Assembly: GCA_023663615.1 (NCBI GenBank)
Contig: JAMPHA010000008.1
Coordinates: forward strand, 1 to 64,000
Direction of reading: 5' to 3'
DNA: 64,000 nucleotides
Origin: DLAJ01 sp023663615
GTDB taxonomy: Bacteria > Bacillota > Clostridia > Lachnospirales > Lachnospiraceae
Of this stretch, positions 8,394 to 17,128 are shown in pieces (within the stretch, counting starts at the first letter, position 1; each line of letters opens with the position of its first letter). The position numbers and the translations under genes were made by a program. A model generated the notes under the pieces. The model did no database searches and was not told where the DNA came from. It saw only the letters and a program-made list of their open reading frames with translations.

Positions 8394-9269
8394 ATGTGGA
8401 TTGCGCAGAATTGGAAAGATTATGAGGTTCTTGACACCTCGTCGGGAGAAAAACTGGAACGCTGGGGGGACTATCTTCTCGTGCGTCCCGATCCGCAGGT
8501 TCTATGGAATACGCCGAAGACGAATCCCGGCTGGAAAAAAAGAAACGGTCATTATCACCGAAGCAGCAAGGGCGGCGGAGAATGGGAATTTCACGGGCTT
8601 CCGGAAGAATGGCAGATTTCCTATGAGCCGCTCTCGCTCTCGTTCCGCTTAAAACCTTTCAGCTTTAAGCATACCGGGCTGTTCCCTGAGCAGGCGGCAA
8701 ACTGGGACTGGTTTTCCGCTCTCATCCGGTCTGCAAAGCGTCCCGTCAGGATCTTAAACCTGTTCGCCTATACCGGGGGTGCGACGCTTGCCGCCGCGCG
8801 CGCCGGCGCTTCGGTCACGCATGTGGACGCTTCTAAGGGCATGGTGACATGGGCGAGAGAAAACGCGGTCGCTTCCGGACTTGCCGACGCACCCATCCGC
8901 TGGCTCGTCGATGACTGTGTGAAATTCGTGGAACGTGAAATCCGCAGGGGCAGCCGCTACGACGCCATCATCATGGATCCCCCCTCCTATGGCAGGGGAC
9001 CAAAAGGCGAAATTTGGAAAATGGAGGAGTCCATTTTCCCTTTTATTGAACTGACAAGTAACCTTTTATCCGGGCAGCCGCTGTTTTTCCTGATCAATTC
9101 CTATACAACGGGATTACAGCCCGCCGTGCTCTCCTATATGATGCGGACCGTTCTTATCCCGCGCTTTGGCGGCGATGCAGAGGCAGACGAAATCGGGCTT
9201 CCCGTATCCGGAAACGGACTCGTTCTGCCGTGCGGCGCAAGCGGACGCTGGAAAACGAGTTTTGCGTAG
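8394..9269 (+). CDS. Class I SAM-dependent RNA methyltransferase (RlmI-like, COG1092)
   Basis: 291 residues. The SAM-binding motif LNLFAYTGGATLAAARAGA (about 117-135), acidic ribose contact VDASKGMVTWARENA and catalytic-loop motif IIMDPPSYGRGPKGEIWK (about 193-210) fit the RlmI/RlmL-type group that methylates 23S rRNA. The N-terminal PUA domain of full RlmI is absent, so the exact target is not given. The start at 8394 has a perfect site (AAAGGAGTCAGTCGCG); the open frame reaches back to 8001 but overlaps the divergent bceR. The stop codon lies inside the first hairpin of a downstream repeat. Confidence 0.85.
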   Translation: MWIAQNWKDYEVLDTSSGEKLERWGDYLLVRPDPQVLWNTPKTNPGWKKRNGHYHRSSKGGGEWEFHGLPEEWQISYEPLSLSFRLKPFSFKHTGLFPEQAANWDWFSALIRSAKRPVRILNLFAYTGGATLAAARAGASVTHVDASKGMVTWARENAVASGLADAPIRWLVDDCVKFVEREIRRGSRYDAIIMDPPSYGRGPKGEIWKMEESIFPFIELTSNLLSGQPLFFLINSYTTGLQPAVLSYMMRTVLIPRFGGDAEADEIGLPVSGNGLVLPCGASGRWKTSFA

Positions 9270-9308
9270 CAAAACTCGTTCAAAGAATCCGCCAAAGGCG
9301 GATTCTTT
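9254..9308. repeat. Dual-hairpin repeat, copy A (also a terminator)
   Basis: Two perfect 12-bp hairpins in tandem: AACGAGTTTTGC/GCAAAACTCGTT (9254-9280, loop GTA) and AAAGAATCCGCC/GGCGGATTCTTT (9282-9308, loop AAA). The first contains the methyltransferase stop codon. A further GCAAAACTCGTTTTT lies at 9335-9349. Related units are at 11615-11659 and 32706-32758. Confidence 0.8.
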
Positions 9309-9346
9309 CGGGTTTATGGCATATTTGCACGCCGCAAAACTCGTTT

Positions 9347-9910
9347 TTACCCGAACACCCCAAGATGCTCCAGCAGAATCTTCACGCCGAGCAGGATCAG
9401 GACCACACCGCCCGCGCACTCCGCGCCCGACCGGTATTTGGCGCCGAACGCATGACCGATCTTCGCGCCCACGGTGGAAATCACAAACGTCACACAACCG
9501 ATAAACAGCACGGCGGCAAGAATATTCGTATCCGGCAGGAACGCAAACGTGATCCCGACCGCAAGCGCGTCAATGCTCGTGGCGACTGCCATCATCAGCA
9601 TTGTCTTCACATCCATGTCTGCGTTTGCCTCTTCCTCTTTTCCGAACGCTTCCCTGATCATATTGGCGCCGATCACCAAAAGCAGCACAAACGCAATCCA
9701 ATGATCGATCGCCGTGATATAGCGCCTGAAACGATAACCGAGCAAATATCCGATAAACGGCATCAGCGCCTGAAAACCGCCGAACCATACGCCGCACAAC
9801 ATCGCGTTTTTCAGACTGCATTTTTTCATTGCCAGCCCCTTACACACGGACACTGCAAACGCATCCATCGACAACCCGACTGCCAAAATAAACAATTCTA
9901 TAAATCCCAT
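9347..9910 (-). CDS. mntP: Manganese efflux pump MntP
   Basis: 187 residues and about six membrane helices, with the MntP duplication: FILAVGLSMDAFAVSVCKG near the start and VATSIDALAVGITFAF in the second half. The Asp residues in SMDAF and SIDAL are the conserved transport residues. It exports Mn2+ and protects against manganese excess. The start at 9910 (MGFIELFILAVG) has an AGAGG site; the frame is open to 9952. It has its own strong promoter. No yybP-ykoY manganese riboswitch fits in the short leader. Confidence 0.93.
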   Translation of the reverse strand: MGFIELFILAVGLSMDAFAVSVCKGLAMKKCSLKNAMLCGVWFGGFQALMPFIGYLLGYRFRRYITAIDHWIAFVLLLVIGANMIREAFGKEEEANADMDVKTMLMMAVATSIDALAVGITFAFLPDTNILAAVLFIGCVTFVISTVGAKIGHAFGAKYRSGAECAGGVVLILLGVKILLEHLGVFG

Positions 9911-9975
9911 AATGCTACCTCTTTTCGGTCGCCGCATACGCCGCGAGTCCATTTCATCCCCATAATCTTTCTATG

Positions 9976-10004
9976 AGTGTAGCACCTCCATTCTTTGGTG
10001 TCAA
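9976..10004 (-). promoter_or_regulatory. Promoter of mntP
   Basis: Minus-strand TTGACA (10004-9999), 17-base spacer, TACACT (9981-9976). It lies in the 121-base gap after the anti-sigma gene and gives a leader of about 60 bases. Confidence 0.8.
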
Positions 10005-10031
10005 CCAGCCGGCACAACCGTCCATGACAGA

Positions 10032-11027
10032 CTACTTTCTTTTTCTGTGCGCAATTTCCGCCGCGATACATACGACTCCGACCAAGATCGATCCGATCAG
10101 CGTCATCAGGCAGACGTTATCGCCGACCTGCCGCGGATTCGTCCAATCCATCAGATTTGCGTGCAGCGCAGACGGCGAATACGGCGGTTCCTTCGGCAAT
10201 AAGAAGTACGCGATCATATCGTTCACGGTGGATAGAAACCCCCCAATGATCATAACGAGGATTCCCGCTTTTGTAACAGGACGACATTTCGCATACCGTG
10301 CCGTCAAAAAGATCCCCCATGGGAGCAGCAGACACCATGACGTGATCAACAGCGCGTTATGCCAATAGGATACACCCCCGCCGTGGAGCCCGCACACGAT
10401 CATGATACCGTACAGCCACAGCGTATCCCACAGCATCACCGCCAGACCTTTCTGCCGGCGGAGCGGTTCGGGAAGCGGCACCTGCATGAGGATGAACGGT
10501 AAAAAAAGTACGGACAATCCGAACACCACGGGCACCGCCGCCAAAAGGAACCACCTCCCCCGCGCGTAGATACAGCAGGTAAGCAGCAGTAACAGCAGCG
10601 ATCCCGTGAAGCTTATGACCGTTTTGGAAAAGCGGTATCTGTTCGCAAGCATCGGCACCACGGTAAGACTTGCGACGACAAGCAGCGCCGTCAGCACAAT
10701 AAAGAACCAGTCGAGCGCGTGTCCTGTCGCCAGATTGCAGATAAAGCAGACAATGACCGGGATCATTAAAATTCCCGCCGTGACAATGCCTGCCGTCATT
10801 GCCGTGCGTTTTTCTTTTTTCCGATGATGCTCCAACACGCCGTCCGCCTCCTGCATGAGCAGGCGCTCTACCCCGTTATCCGCCATCTGTTCGGATAACT
10901 TTTTACATGCGCCGCACTCCGCAAGATGCTCCTCCACGATCCGGCGGCTTTCCGCGCCGCACACATTGTCGCGGTAAAGAGGCAGTAAATCCTGTACCAA
11001 ACCGCATGGGTATTTTTTATCATTCAT
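10032..11027 (-). CDS. Membrane anti-sigma factor with zinc-finger (zf-HC2) domain
   Basis: 331 residues. The N-terminus carries the H-x3-C-x2-C motif of anti-sigma zinc fingers (EEHLAECGACKKL, about residues 32-44). After a basic linker, six to seven hydrophobic helices fill the rest. Such proteins hold an ECF sigma factor at the membrane until a signal releases it. The ATG at 11027 is preferred over 11033 because AAAGG sits six bases before it. The start overlaps the end of the sigma gene by 8 bases, as expected for a coupled pair. The C-terminal multi-helix region has no family I can name. Confidence 0.82.
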   Translation of the reverse strand: MNDKKYPCGLVQDLLPLYRDNVCGAESRRIVEEHLAECGACKKLSEQMADNGVERLLMQEADGVLEHHRKKEKRTAMTAGIVTAGILMIPVIVCFICNLATGHALDWFFIVLTALLVVASLTVVPMLANRYRFSKTVISFTGSLLLLLLTCCIYARGRWFLLAAVPVVFGLSVLFLPFILMQVPLPEPLRRQKGLAVMLWDTLWLYGIMIVCGLHGGGVSYWHNALLITSWCLLLPWGIFLTARYAKCRPVTKAGILVMIIGGFLSTVNDMIAYFLLPKEPPYSPSALHANLMDWTNPRQVGDNVCLMTLIGSILVGVVCIAAEIAHRKRK

Positions 11028-11559
11028 TGTCATCCATCCTTTCCTGCAGCTTCCATTTCGCGCGGTGATACGTCACTCTCGCCCAATTCTCTGTCTTTCC
11101 AAAGATCACGCCGATCTTGGCAAAGGACAGTTCCCCGAACACGCGCAGCTGAAAAACCTCCTTGTACGGTTCCGCCATCTCATGCAGAAGCTGATGAATG
11201 CGCAGCACCGCCGCCTCATCCTCCGCCTGGCGCTCCACACTCTCCTGTGACTGGCGCTCCATGCTCCCCTGTGCCCTACTTCCAGGTCCTTCGAGCACGG
11301 GCAGAATGGATGATTCCCCTACGGACGCCTCCGCCCGAAACCGCGATTGTCTTTTTAACTCGTCAAACGCCGCGTTCTTCGCGATCGCACAGATCCATGT
11401 CAATTGACCGGACTTTCCCTCAAACTGATCCATATTGCGCAGTGCCTTATAAAAGGTCTGCTGCGTAATCTCCTCCGCCAGATGCGCGCTTTTTACAATT
11501 GTCATGACATAGGAATACACGCTCATGTAATAGGTCCGGTACAGTCCGTCAAAATCCAT
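11020..11559 (-). CDS. ECF-type RNA polymerase sigma factor
   Basis: 179 residues with sigma-2 (HLAEEITQQTFYKALRNMDQ; GKSGQLTWICAIAKNAAFDE) and sigma-4 (EPYKEVFQLRVFGELSFAKI ... NWARVTYHRAKWKLQERM) regions. It should direct transcription of its own operon and an unknown regulon. The linker (about residues 75-120) is longer than usual and contains a 24-base tandem duplication (11227-11274), giving SMERQSQE then SVERQAED. The GTG at 11568 is an alternative start; the ATG at 11559 sits behind GGGGTGAGAGG. Confidence 0.9.
   Translation of the reverse strand: MDFDGLYRTYYMSVYSYVMTIVKSAHLAEEITQQTFYKALRNMDQFEGKSGQLTWICAIAKNAAFDELKRQSRFRAEASVGESSILPVLEGPGSRAQGSMERQSQESVERQAEDEAAVLRIHQLLHEMAEPYKEVFQLRVFGELSFAKIGVIFGKTENWARVTYHRAKWKLQERMDDNE
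11227..11274. repeat. 24-bp tandem duplication in the sigma factor linker
   Basis: Two adjacent 24-base units (CTGGCGCTCCACACTCTCCT... then CTGGCGCTCCATGCTCCCCT...) that differ at four positions and preserve frame. They add eight residues to the region between sigma-2 and sigma-4. Confidence 0.7.
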
Positions 11560-11614
11560 GCCTCTCACCCCGCTTTCATTGGTTAGACTGTGGAATTGCG
11601 TTTTCGTTACAAAA

Positions 11615-11659
11615 AAAGAGTTTCACTTGCGCGAAACTCTTTCAAAGAACTGCCGCAAT
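11615..11659. repeat. Dual-hairpin repeat, copy B
   Basis: A 10-bp hairpin AAAGAGTTTC/GAAACTCTTT (11615-11642), then CAAAGAACTGCCGCAATTCTT, a decayed version of the second hairpin in the other copies. It lies in the gap between the sigma gene and the ABC transporter operon and may terminate the latter on the minus strand. Confidence 0.7.
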
Positions 11660-11750
11660 TCTTCACGGGTTACGAAATTCCCTATACGTCAAAAAGGACG
11701 CAAAGGCAGAAAGCCGCATCATTCAGCTTCTGACATCATGATAACAGCGC

Positions 11751-12617
11751 CTAATCCCTGTACGATATATAGTATAAATACACATCATCCAGATTCACGG
11801 CGTTCTCCGGCTGTGCGTTTCGAGGCGGCTCTTCGCTGATTACTTTCAAGGTCAGACCGTTCTCGTTTTTCCTGATATTACTGATGAGATATTGTTCCTG
11901 CATTTCGGGCAGTTCCGCCTCTGTGATCTCCACGTTCCACACATATTTCCCGACCTTCGCGATCAGCCTGCCCGGCGTATCGGTCTCCACCACATTTCCG
12001 GACTTCATCATCAAAATCTCTTTTGCGACCGCCTCAATATCGGAAACGATATGCGTTGCCAGCAGTACAATGCGGTTGGTCGCAATCTGACTGATATAAT
12101 TGCGGATATGGATCCGTTCCTGCGGATCGACGCCCGCCGTCGGCTCATCCAGAATCACGAGTTCCGGATCGTTTAAGAGCGCCTGCGCCAGCAATAAGCG
12201 CTGTTTCATTCCGCCCGAAAATCCGCCGACCCTTTTATTCCGCGCCGCTTCCAGGTTAAATACCTGTAGAAGCTCCTGCGCCCTTGCTTTTGCCGCCTTT
12301 TTATCAAGCCCTTTTAAGTGCGCCATATACATCAAAAACGCGCCCGCCGTAAAGTCCTCGTAGTATCCCTGCTGCTGCGGCATATATCCCAGAATCTTCC
12401 GATATTCTTTATTTCCCTTGAGGATTTCCTGCCCGTTCCAGAAGATCGCGCCCTCCTGCCTTGCAATATTATTCGTGATCAGATTGATGAGCGTACTCTT
12501 CCCCGCGCCGTTCGGTCCGAGAATCCCGTAAATTCCGGGCGTAAAAGTAAAACTCATATGATTCAGCGCCTTCACATCGCCAAAGCTTTTAGACAGGTTT
12601 TCGATTTTTAATTCCAT
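11751..12617 (-). CDS. ABC transporter ATP-binding protein (CcmA/NatA type)
   Basis: 288 residues. Walker A GILGPNGAGKSTLINLI, Q-loop YMPQQQGYYED, signature VGGFSGGMKQRLLLAQALL, Walker B LVILDEPTAGVDPQ and switch His in LLATHIVSD are complete. The C-terminal 70 residues form a variable extra domain. The start at 12617 has AAAGGG upstream and lies within the last 29 bases of the permease gene, showing coupling. It should energise the permease at 12589-14553. The substrate is unknown. Confidence 0.92.
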   Translation of the reverse strand: MELKIENLSKSFGDVKALNHMSFTFTPGIYGILGPNGAGKSTLINLITNNIARQEGAIFWNGQEILKGNKEYRKILGYMPQQQGYYEDFTAGAFLMYMAHLKGLDKKAAKARAQELLQVFNLEAARNKRVGGFSGGMKQRLLLAQALLNDPELVILDEPTAGVDPQERIHIRNYISQIATNRIVLLATHIVSDIEAVAKEILMMKSGNVVETDTPGRLIAKVGKYVWNVEITEAELPEMQEQYLISNIRKNENGLTLKVISEEPPRNAQPENAVNLDDVYLYYISYRD

Positions 12618-14553
12618 TGAACAATCCCTTTTTACATCCCATTGTCTCTAACGCCTTGCACACGCAGACGCAGAGTGCCAAAAACAACAGATACATTCCC
12701 GTATATCTTGCCAGAAAATACTGCCAGACCGTACAGGGAATACGGACGTCCGACAATGCCATAACACTTTGTACCGGCGCGCCGATTCCCCGGATTCCAT
12801 AAAGTATCTCCACAGACAGAATTTCATACAGGCGGACCGCCGCATAGATGCAGGAAGCAAACAGGACCGCAAGCCGGAGTTTCGTCCGATATAATGCTTT
12901 TTCCCGCCAGCAGCTATTGATCATGCATGCCATTCCGCTTCCGTTTTCGCCAACATACATGCCGATGCAGAGCCACAGCATCACGATCAGCAGTCCCAGA
13001 TTCAGCATGGCATCGTCATCCTGTAATAAATAATTATAGCCGGACAAATTGACATACCAGACGTGGATCCCCGATTCCTGATATTTATTTTTCAGGTACT
13101 CCGTCTGCTCCTGAATCTGCCTTAGAAACTTGCGCTCCTCCTCAAAGGACTCATACCACATCGACAACACGATTCTTGTGTCCGATTCTTCCGCCACCGC
13201 ATACTCCTGCGCAAACGTAAGGTCTACCTGCTCCAGCTTGTCCGCCAGCCGCGCGATTTCCCGATCGGAATCCTCACCGGGTTCTCCCATGTATTGATCC
13301 ATAAACGCATAATAAAGTTCCATCTGCGTCGAGCGTTTGATCTGCGTGAGATCCGCCCGATAGCAGAGCAGCAGCACCAACAGCAGGATTGCAACAATCC
13401 CTTTTTGACTGACTAAGACCTTATAGCATTCCATTCCGGCGAGGGGAAGCTTTTCCAAAATCCTGCCCCGGAAACTCTCCAGCTTTGTCTTTAACGTATT
13501 CACCGCCTGATGGAGCCGGTTCACTTTGGAACTGCACGGATACCGCCTGCAGCAGACGAGTATCCCCGCTGTCATACCGATCAAAATAACCGCTGTGAGC
13601 GCCGTCAGGATCGCGGCGTTCCGATTGACCGCATGCTCGAAGACATTCAGATTCTGGTACTTGGTAAAATAATCGCTCTCCGCCGTCTGGTACCAGATAT
13701 TACAATATTTCAACAGCTTCAAGACGTGGTTTCCGTCGATTCTCGTATACAGAAAATACTCGGCGGCAATAAAAGCGCCCAATGCCCCGATTGCCAGAAC
13801 CATATGATCGAACAGCAGCACGACAGCCCATGCCGCCGCCATAGCCGCGTACAAAATGACGGTCCGATACAGCAGATAGAGAACCAATGCCTGCCCGACC
13901 GTGATTTTTAACGGAAAATCTGCAAGACACGCAAACGTCTGCGCCGGACAGGACAAAACCGCCACGGGATTCTCCCGAAACAGCACGAGCCCCTCCAAAA
14001 AAATACCAATCTGAAACAGAACCGTAACCGCAAACGCCCACAAAAAAAGCGCGCCCGCCTTTTCAAACGCCAGACGCAGCCTTCCGTATTCAGTCGGAAA
14101 CGTGATGCTCCGGACTTTCTTTTTTCTGATCTCACTCAATTCCAATGTGATCGCCAGCCCGCACAGAAAAGCGCACAGCCAGCCGAACCGGAACGAAAAA
14201 AATTCCGTGACCGTCCGCCCTTTCACATAGGTCAGCTCCAGATCAAGCAGCGGCTCAAACGCTTCCTTCGTCTTTGTGACATTTCTCTTGGAAAAGCTGT
14301 CCTTTGCCGCGAAAATACTGATCCCGTTCATCGCGTCCGCCTGCTCCATGACCGCCTGTATTTTGGCGCGGTAAGCATCCATGTGCGCAAGCTCCTGCTC
14401 TTTTAGGTACGCTTCATAGGTCTGACCGGTTCTCTCCTGCCACCTGCGGTCGTTCTTATCACAGTCGGTTCCAAAAACGATCATCTGCGCAAGGAACAGC
14501 ACAAGAATCAGCCCCAACATTTTTCTGTTTATCAGAATTTTTTTCCATTCCAT
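12589..14553 (-). CDS. ABC transporter permease, two-half membrane protein
   Basis: 654 residues. One hydrophobic segment lies at the N-terminus (LINRKMLGLILVLFLAQMIV), several at about 110-330, then one at about 380 followed by an extracytoplasmic stretch, and several more to the end, so it looks like two fused ABC-2-like halves. It overlaps the ATPase gene and follows two lipoprotein genes, which suggests one exporter or membrane-remodelling complex. No named family is recognised with confidence. The ATG at 14553 is the first in frame; upstream sequence is the short gap to the lipoprotein gene. Confidence 0.75.
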   Translation of the reverse strand: MEWKKILINRKMLGLILVLFLAQMIVFGTDCDKNDRRWQERTGQTYEAYLKEQELAHMDAYRAKIQAVMEQADAMNGISIFAAKDSFSKRNVTKTKEAFEPLLDLELTYVKGRTVTEFFSFRFGWLCAFLCGLAITLELSEIRKKKVRSITFPTEYGRLRLAFEKAGALFLWAFAVTVLFQIGIFLEGLVLFRENPVAVLSCPAQTFACLADFPLKITVGQALVLYLLYRTVILYAAMAAAWAVVLLFDHMVLAIGALGAFIAAEYFLYTRIDGNHVLKLLKYCNIWYQTAESDYFTKYQNLNVFEHAVNRNAAILTALTAVILIGMTAGILVCCRRYPCSSKVNRLHQAVNTLKTKLESFRGRILEKLPLAGMECYKVLVSQKGIVAILLLVLLLCYRADLTQIKRSTQMELYYAFMDQYMGEPGEDSDREIARLADKLEQVDLTFAQEYAVAEESDTRIVLSMWYESFEEERKFLRQIQEQTEYLKNKYQESGIHVWYVNLSGYNYLLQDDDAMLNLGLLIVMLWLCIGMYVGENGSGMACMINSCWREKALYRTKLRLAVLFASCIYAAVRLYEILSVEILYGIRGIGAPVQSVMALSDVRIPCTVWQYFLARYTGMYLLFLALCVCVCKALETMGCKKGLFNGIKNRKPV

Positions 14554-14582
14554 AGGTTATAAACGCCCTGTTCATTCTCTTT

Positions 14583-15713
14583 TCATTCTTCCCATTGCAG
14601 TTCCGTGACCGGGCGGGTCAGATCCAAAAAGCACATGACCGGCTCCTCTTTCCAAGATTGTCCAAACAGCATATCCGAGTCTCCGCCATAATACCAGCCC
14701 AGCGTCACCGTGTTAGGAACCGTGGTAATCTTCTCCCCTTCATAGTTATACACGTTCAACGTACTGCCGTCCAGGAACTGATCGCAAAGAATAATATAAT
14801 CCTTTGTCAGTGTGATATTCGGAGCATTCATCGGCTGATCCGCCAGAATTTCCGTAGTCCCTTCCTGTATCGAATAGCGGCAGAGTCCCTCGCTGTTCCC
14901 ATAATACATGAAACCGTTTTGCACGGAATAAGGACCGGGAAGCCCTTCTTTTACCAGACTGCTCTGTCCGGTTGTAAGGTCATAACAATACACTCCGGAC
15001 ACAGCATCCGCCAGGTCATCCGAATAACCCAGCACTTGAAAAAACAGGTTCTCCCCATTCCTTTCCATCCGCCGGATATGCACCGCGGACGCCTCGCCGC
15101 CCCACTCAAACACAACCTCGGACGTCCCTCCGTCAACCGGCATCCGCTCTAATTTCTTAACCTGTTTGGACCAATCTACAAAATAGACGTACCCGTCAAC
15201 GATCAATATCTCCGGCGTTTGCCAGAGTTTTGTCGCAGCATAGTCCGTCCGGTAAAGCTTTGCGCTGATCTCCCATTCGGCGGAACCGTCCGCTTTGATG
15301 CGGAAAAGGGAAACATACGCATCCTCGCTGAGACCGACCGCATAAAGGCTCCCCTCCTCATATTGCAGATACTGCCTATGGATGCCGCCCCCGTCGTTGG
15401 CTACCTCCGGAAAATAAGCGTTACAGTCCCAGTCCTCATGCGCGCAGTCCGGTCGGTTGCACAAAGGCACGATCCGTCCGGACTCGTTATCCAGAAACAT
15501 CAGCCGCGGAAGAAACCTGACCGAATTGCCGGTTTCAAAAAAATAATATCCGTCCTCCGATTTCGCCACAAACGGATATTCAAAATCCGTTTCCGTCCTG
15601 TCAGTTCCCACCGGTGCAGCGGATCCGTCTGAATCCTTTTTCTCCGTTTTTCCGCATGACGACAGGATAAGGATTCCCGCCGTCAGCATACAGAACCATT
15701 TGACGCTGTTCAT
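14583..15713 (-). CDS. Lipoprotein, duplicated copy 1
   Basis: About 376 residues. A lipoprotein signal ends in ILILSSC (Cys about residue 20). The mature part has regularly spaced aromatic/Gly/Asp blocks (SEDGYYFFETGNSVRFLP, CNRPDCAHEDWDCNAYF, EGLCRYSIQEGTTEIL) suggestive of a beta-propeller. It is clearly paralogous to the next gene upstream. In the longer paralog, translation can start 16 codons before the shared MN start; here the matching codon is ATA, so the start is ATG 15713 or the TTG just before it. The ribosome site is weak. It is likely an extracytoplasmic partner of the ABC genes. Confidence 0.75.
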   Translation of the reverse strand: MNSVKWFCMLTAGILILSSCGKTEKKDSDGSAAPVGTDRTETDFEYPFVAKSEDGYYFFETGNSVRFLPRLMFLDNESGRIVPLCNRPDCAHEDWDCNAYFPEVANDGGGIHRQYLQYEEGSLYAVGLSEDAYVSLFRIKADGSAEWEISAKLYRTDYAATKLWQTPEILIVDGYVYFVDWSKQVKKLERMPVDGGTSEVVFEWGGEASAVHIRRMERNGENLFFQVLGYSDDLADAVSGVYCYDLTTGQSSLVKEGLPGPYSVQNGFMYYGNSEGLCRYSIQEGTTEILADQPMNAPNITLTKDYIILCDQFLDGSTLNVYNYEGEKITTVPNTVTLGWYYGGDSDMLFGQSWKEEPVMCFLDLTRPVTELQWEE

Positions 15714-15805
15714 CAAGCTTGTACCACGCGTTCCCGCTTTTCTTTTTCCCCGTATAGAATTGATCCCCCGTTCTTAAAAAGAAATTGCCGTATTTGCAGT
15801 CTCTC

Positions 15806-16999
15806 CTAGTTCTCCTTTAACTCCTCCCACTGCCAATCCTGCATCGGGCGGGTCAGGTCTAAAAAGCAAAGGCTTAATCCCAGATCATCCGTACACTGCC
15901 CAAACAGACATTCCGAATTGCCGCCAAAATACCAGGTCATTCCCAATGTGTTGGGAACCGTGGCAGTCTCATTCCCCTCATAATCATAGATGCTTAAGGC
16001 ACCGTCCGCCATCTGATCACAAAGAATGATATAATCTTTTGTCAATGTAATATTCGGAACCCCCATCGGCTGATCTGTCAGGATTTCCGTGGTCCCTTCC
16101 TGTATCGAATAACGGCAGAGTCCCTCCGTATTCGCATAATATACCGCCCCGTTCCACACGGTATACGGACCGATCAGTCCGCTTTTTAGCAAACTGCACT
16201 GCCCGGCGGCCGCATCATACCGATACAATCCGCCCACGACATCCTCATAGTTGTCCCCGCTAAATATAAGCGCCTGAAAGAACACAAACCCGCCGCTCTC
16301 TTTCAACCGATAGGTCTGAACCTCTACCGCGTCATCCTCCCCTTCAAAGAGTACTTCCGAAGTCCCGCCGCCGAGCGGCATGCGCTCCAGCTTCATCTTT
16401 TTCTGCATATGGTCATTAAAATACACATAATCCTCTGCCAATAACAGATCCGGCGTGCGCCAGTGACCCGTGGAAGCATATTCCGTTCGATAAAGCTTGG
16501 TGCTGATCTCCCATTCGGAACCGTCCGCTTTGATGCGGAACAGCGTCACATAATAATCAGAACTGAGACCGACCGCATAGAGACTTCCCTCATAATATTG
16601 GAGATAATCTTTATAGATCCCATCCTCCCCAAAATTTAAGTCCGGAAAACGGGCGTTACATTCCTCACTGTCATGCGCACAATCCGGTTTATTACACAGG
16701 GGCACCACTCTCCCGGATTCCTTGTCCATAAACATAAGACGGGGATAGGATTGCTCCTCACCCATGCGCTCCCAGAAATAATATCCGTCCTCTGATTCCG
16801 CCACAAACGGATATTCCAAATCCGCTTCCATGGCGTCGGATCCCATTCTATCGGATTCCATCGGTACGGAAGAACCGTCTTTCTCCTCCGTTTTTCCGCA
16901 TGCAGACAGCAGAAAAACTCCCGCCGTCAGCGCGCAAACAAGCTTTACGCCGTTCATCACGCCCGCATCACGTGTTCCCATTTTCTTTTTTATTCGCAT
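15806..16999 (-). CDS. Lipoprotein, duplicated copy 2
   Basis: 397 residues with lipobox GVFLLSAC and the same order of blocks as copy 1 (SEDGYYFWERMGEEQSYP, CNKPDCAHDSEECNARF, EGLCRYSIQEGTTEIL). The duplication includes the 5' flank: AAAGAAATTGCCG...CAGTCTCTC occurs before both genes. It is the first gene of a four-gene minus-strand unit (two lipoproteins, permease, ATPase) with a strong promoter 90-115 bases upstream. Start 16999 gives a long basic leader (MRIKKKMGTRDAG); an internal ATG shared with copy 1 lies 14 codons in. The function is unknown. Confidence 0.75.
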   Translation of the reverse strand: MRIKKKMGTRDAGVMNGVKLVCALTAGVFLLSACGKTEEKDGSSVPMESDRMGSDAMEADLEYPFVAESEDGYYFWERMGEEQSYPRLMFMDKESGRVVPLCNKPDCAHDSEECNARFPDLNFGEDGIYKDYLQYYEGSLYAVGLSSDYYVTLFRIKADGSEWEISTKLYRTEYASTGHWRTPDLLLAEDYVYFNDHMQKKMKLERMPLGGGTSEVLFEGEDDAVEVQTYRLKESGGFVFFQALIFSGDNYEDVVGGLYRYDAAAGQCSLLKSGLIGPYTVWNGAVYYANTEGLCRYSIQEGTTEILTDQPMGVPNITLTKDYIILCDQMADGALSIYDYEGNETATVPNTLGMTWYFGGNSECLFGQCTDDLGLSLCFLDLTRPMQDWQWEELKEN

Positions 17000-17086
17000 G
17001 AATGTATTAAACCTCTTTCAAAGAAATTGCCGCGTTTTCAGTCTCTCAACAGTCAAACATGATGTGTCACAGATCTTGTTACATTC

Positions 17087-17115
17087 AATATACGCGTTTC
17101 TCATTTCTTTGTCAA
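17087..17115 (-). promoter_or_regulatory. Promoter of the lipoprotein/ABC operon
   Basis: Minus-strand TTGACA (17115-17110), 17-base spacer, TATATT (17092-17087). It lies 14 bases past the trpA stop. Confidence 0.82.
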
Positions 17116-17128
17116 TTTGTTTTTGGCG

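Noticed and set aside
9230..9976. Plus-strand ORF of 248 codons
   Set aside because: It is antisense to mntP, starts inside the methyltransferase gene, and its composition (His/Arg/Gln-rich) is that of a shadow frame.
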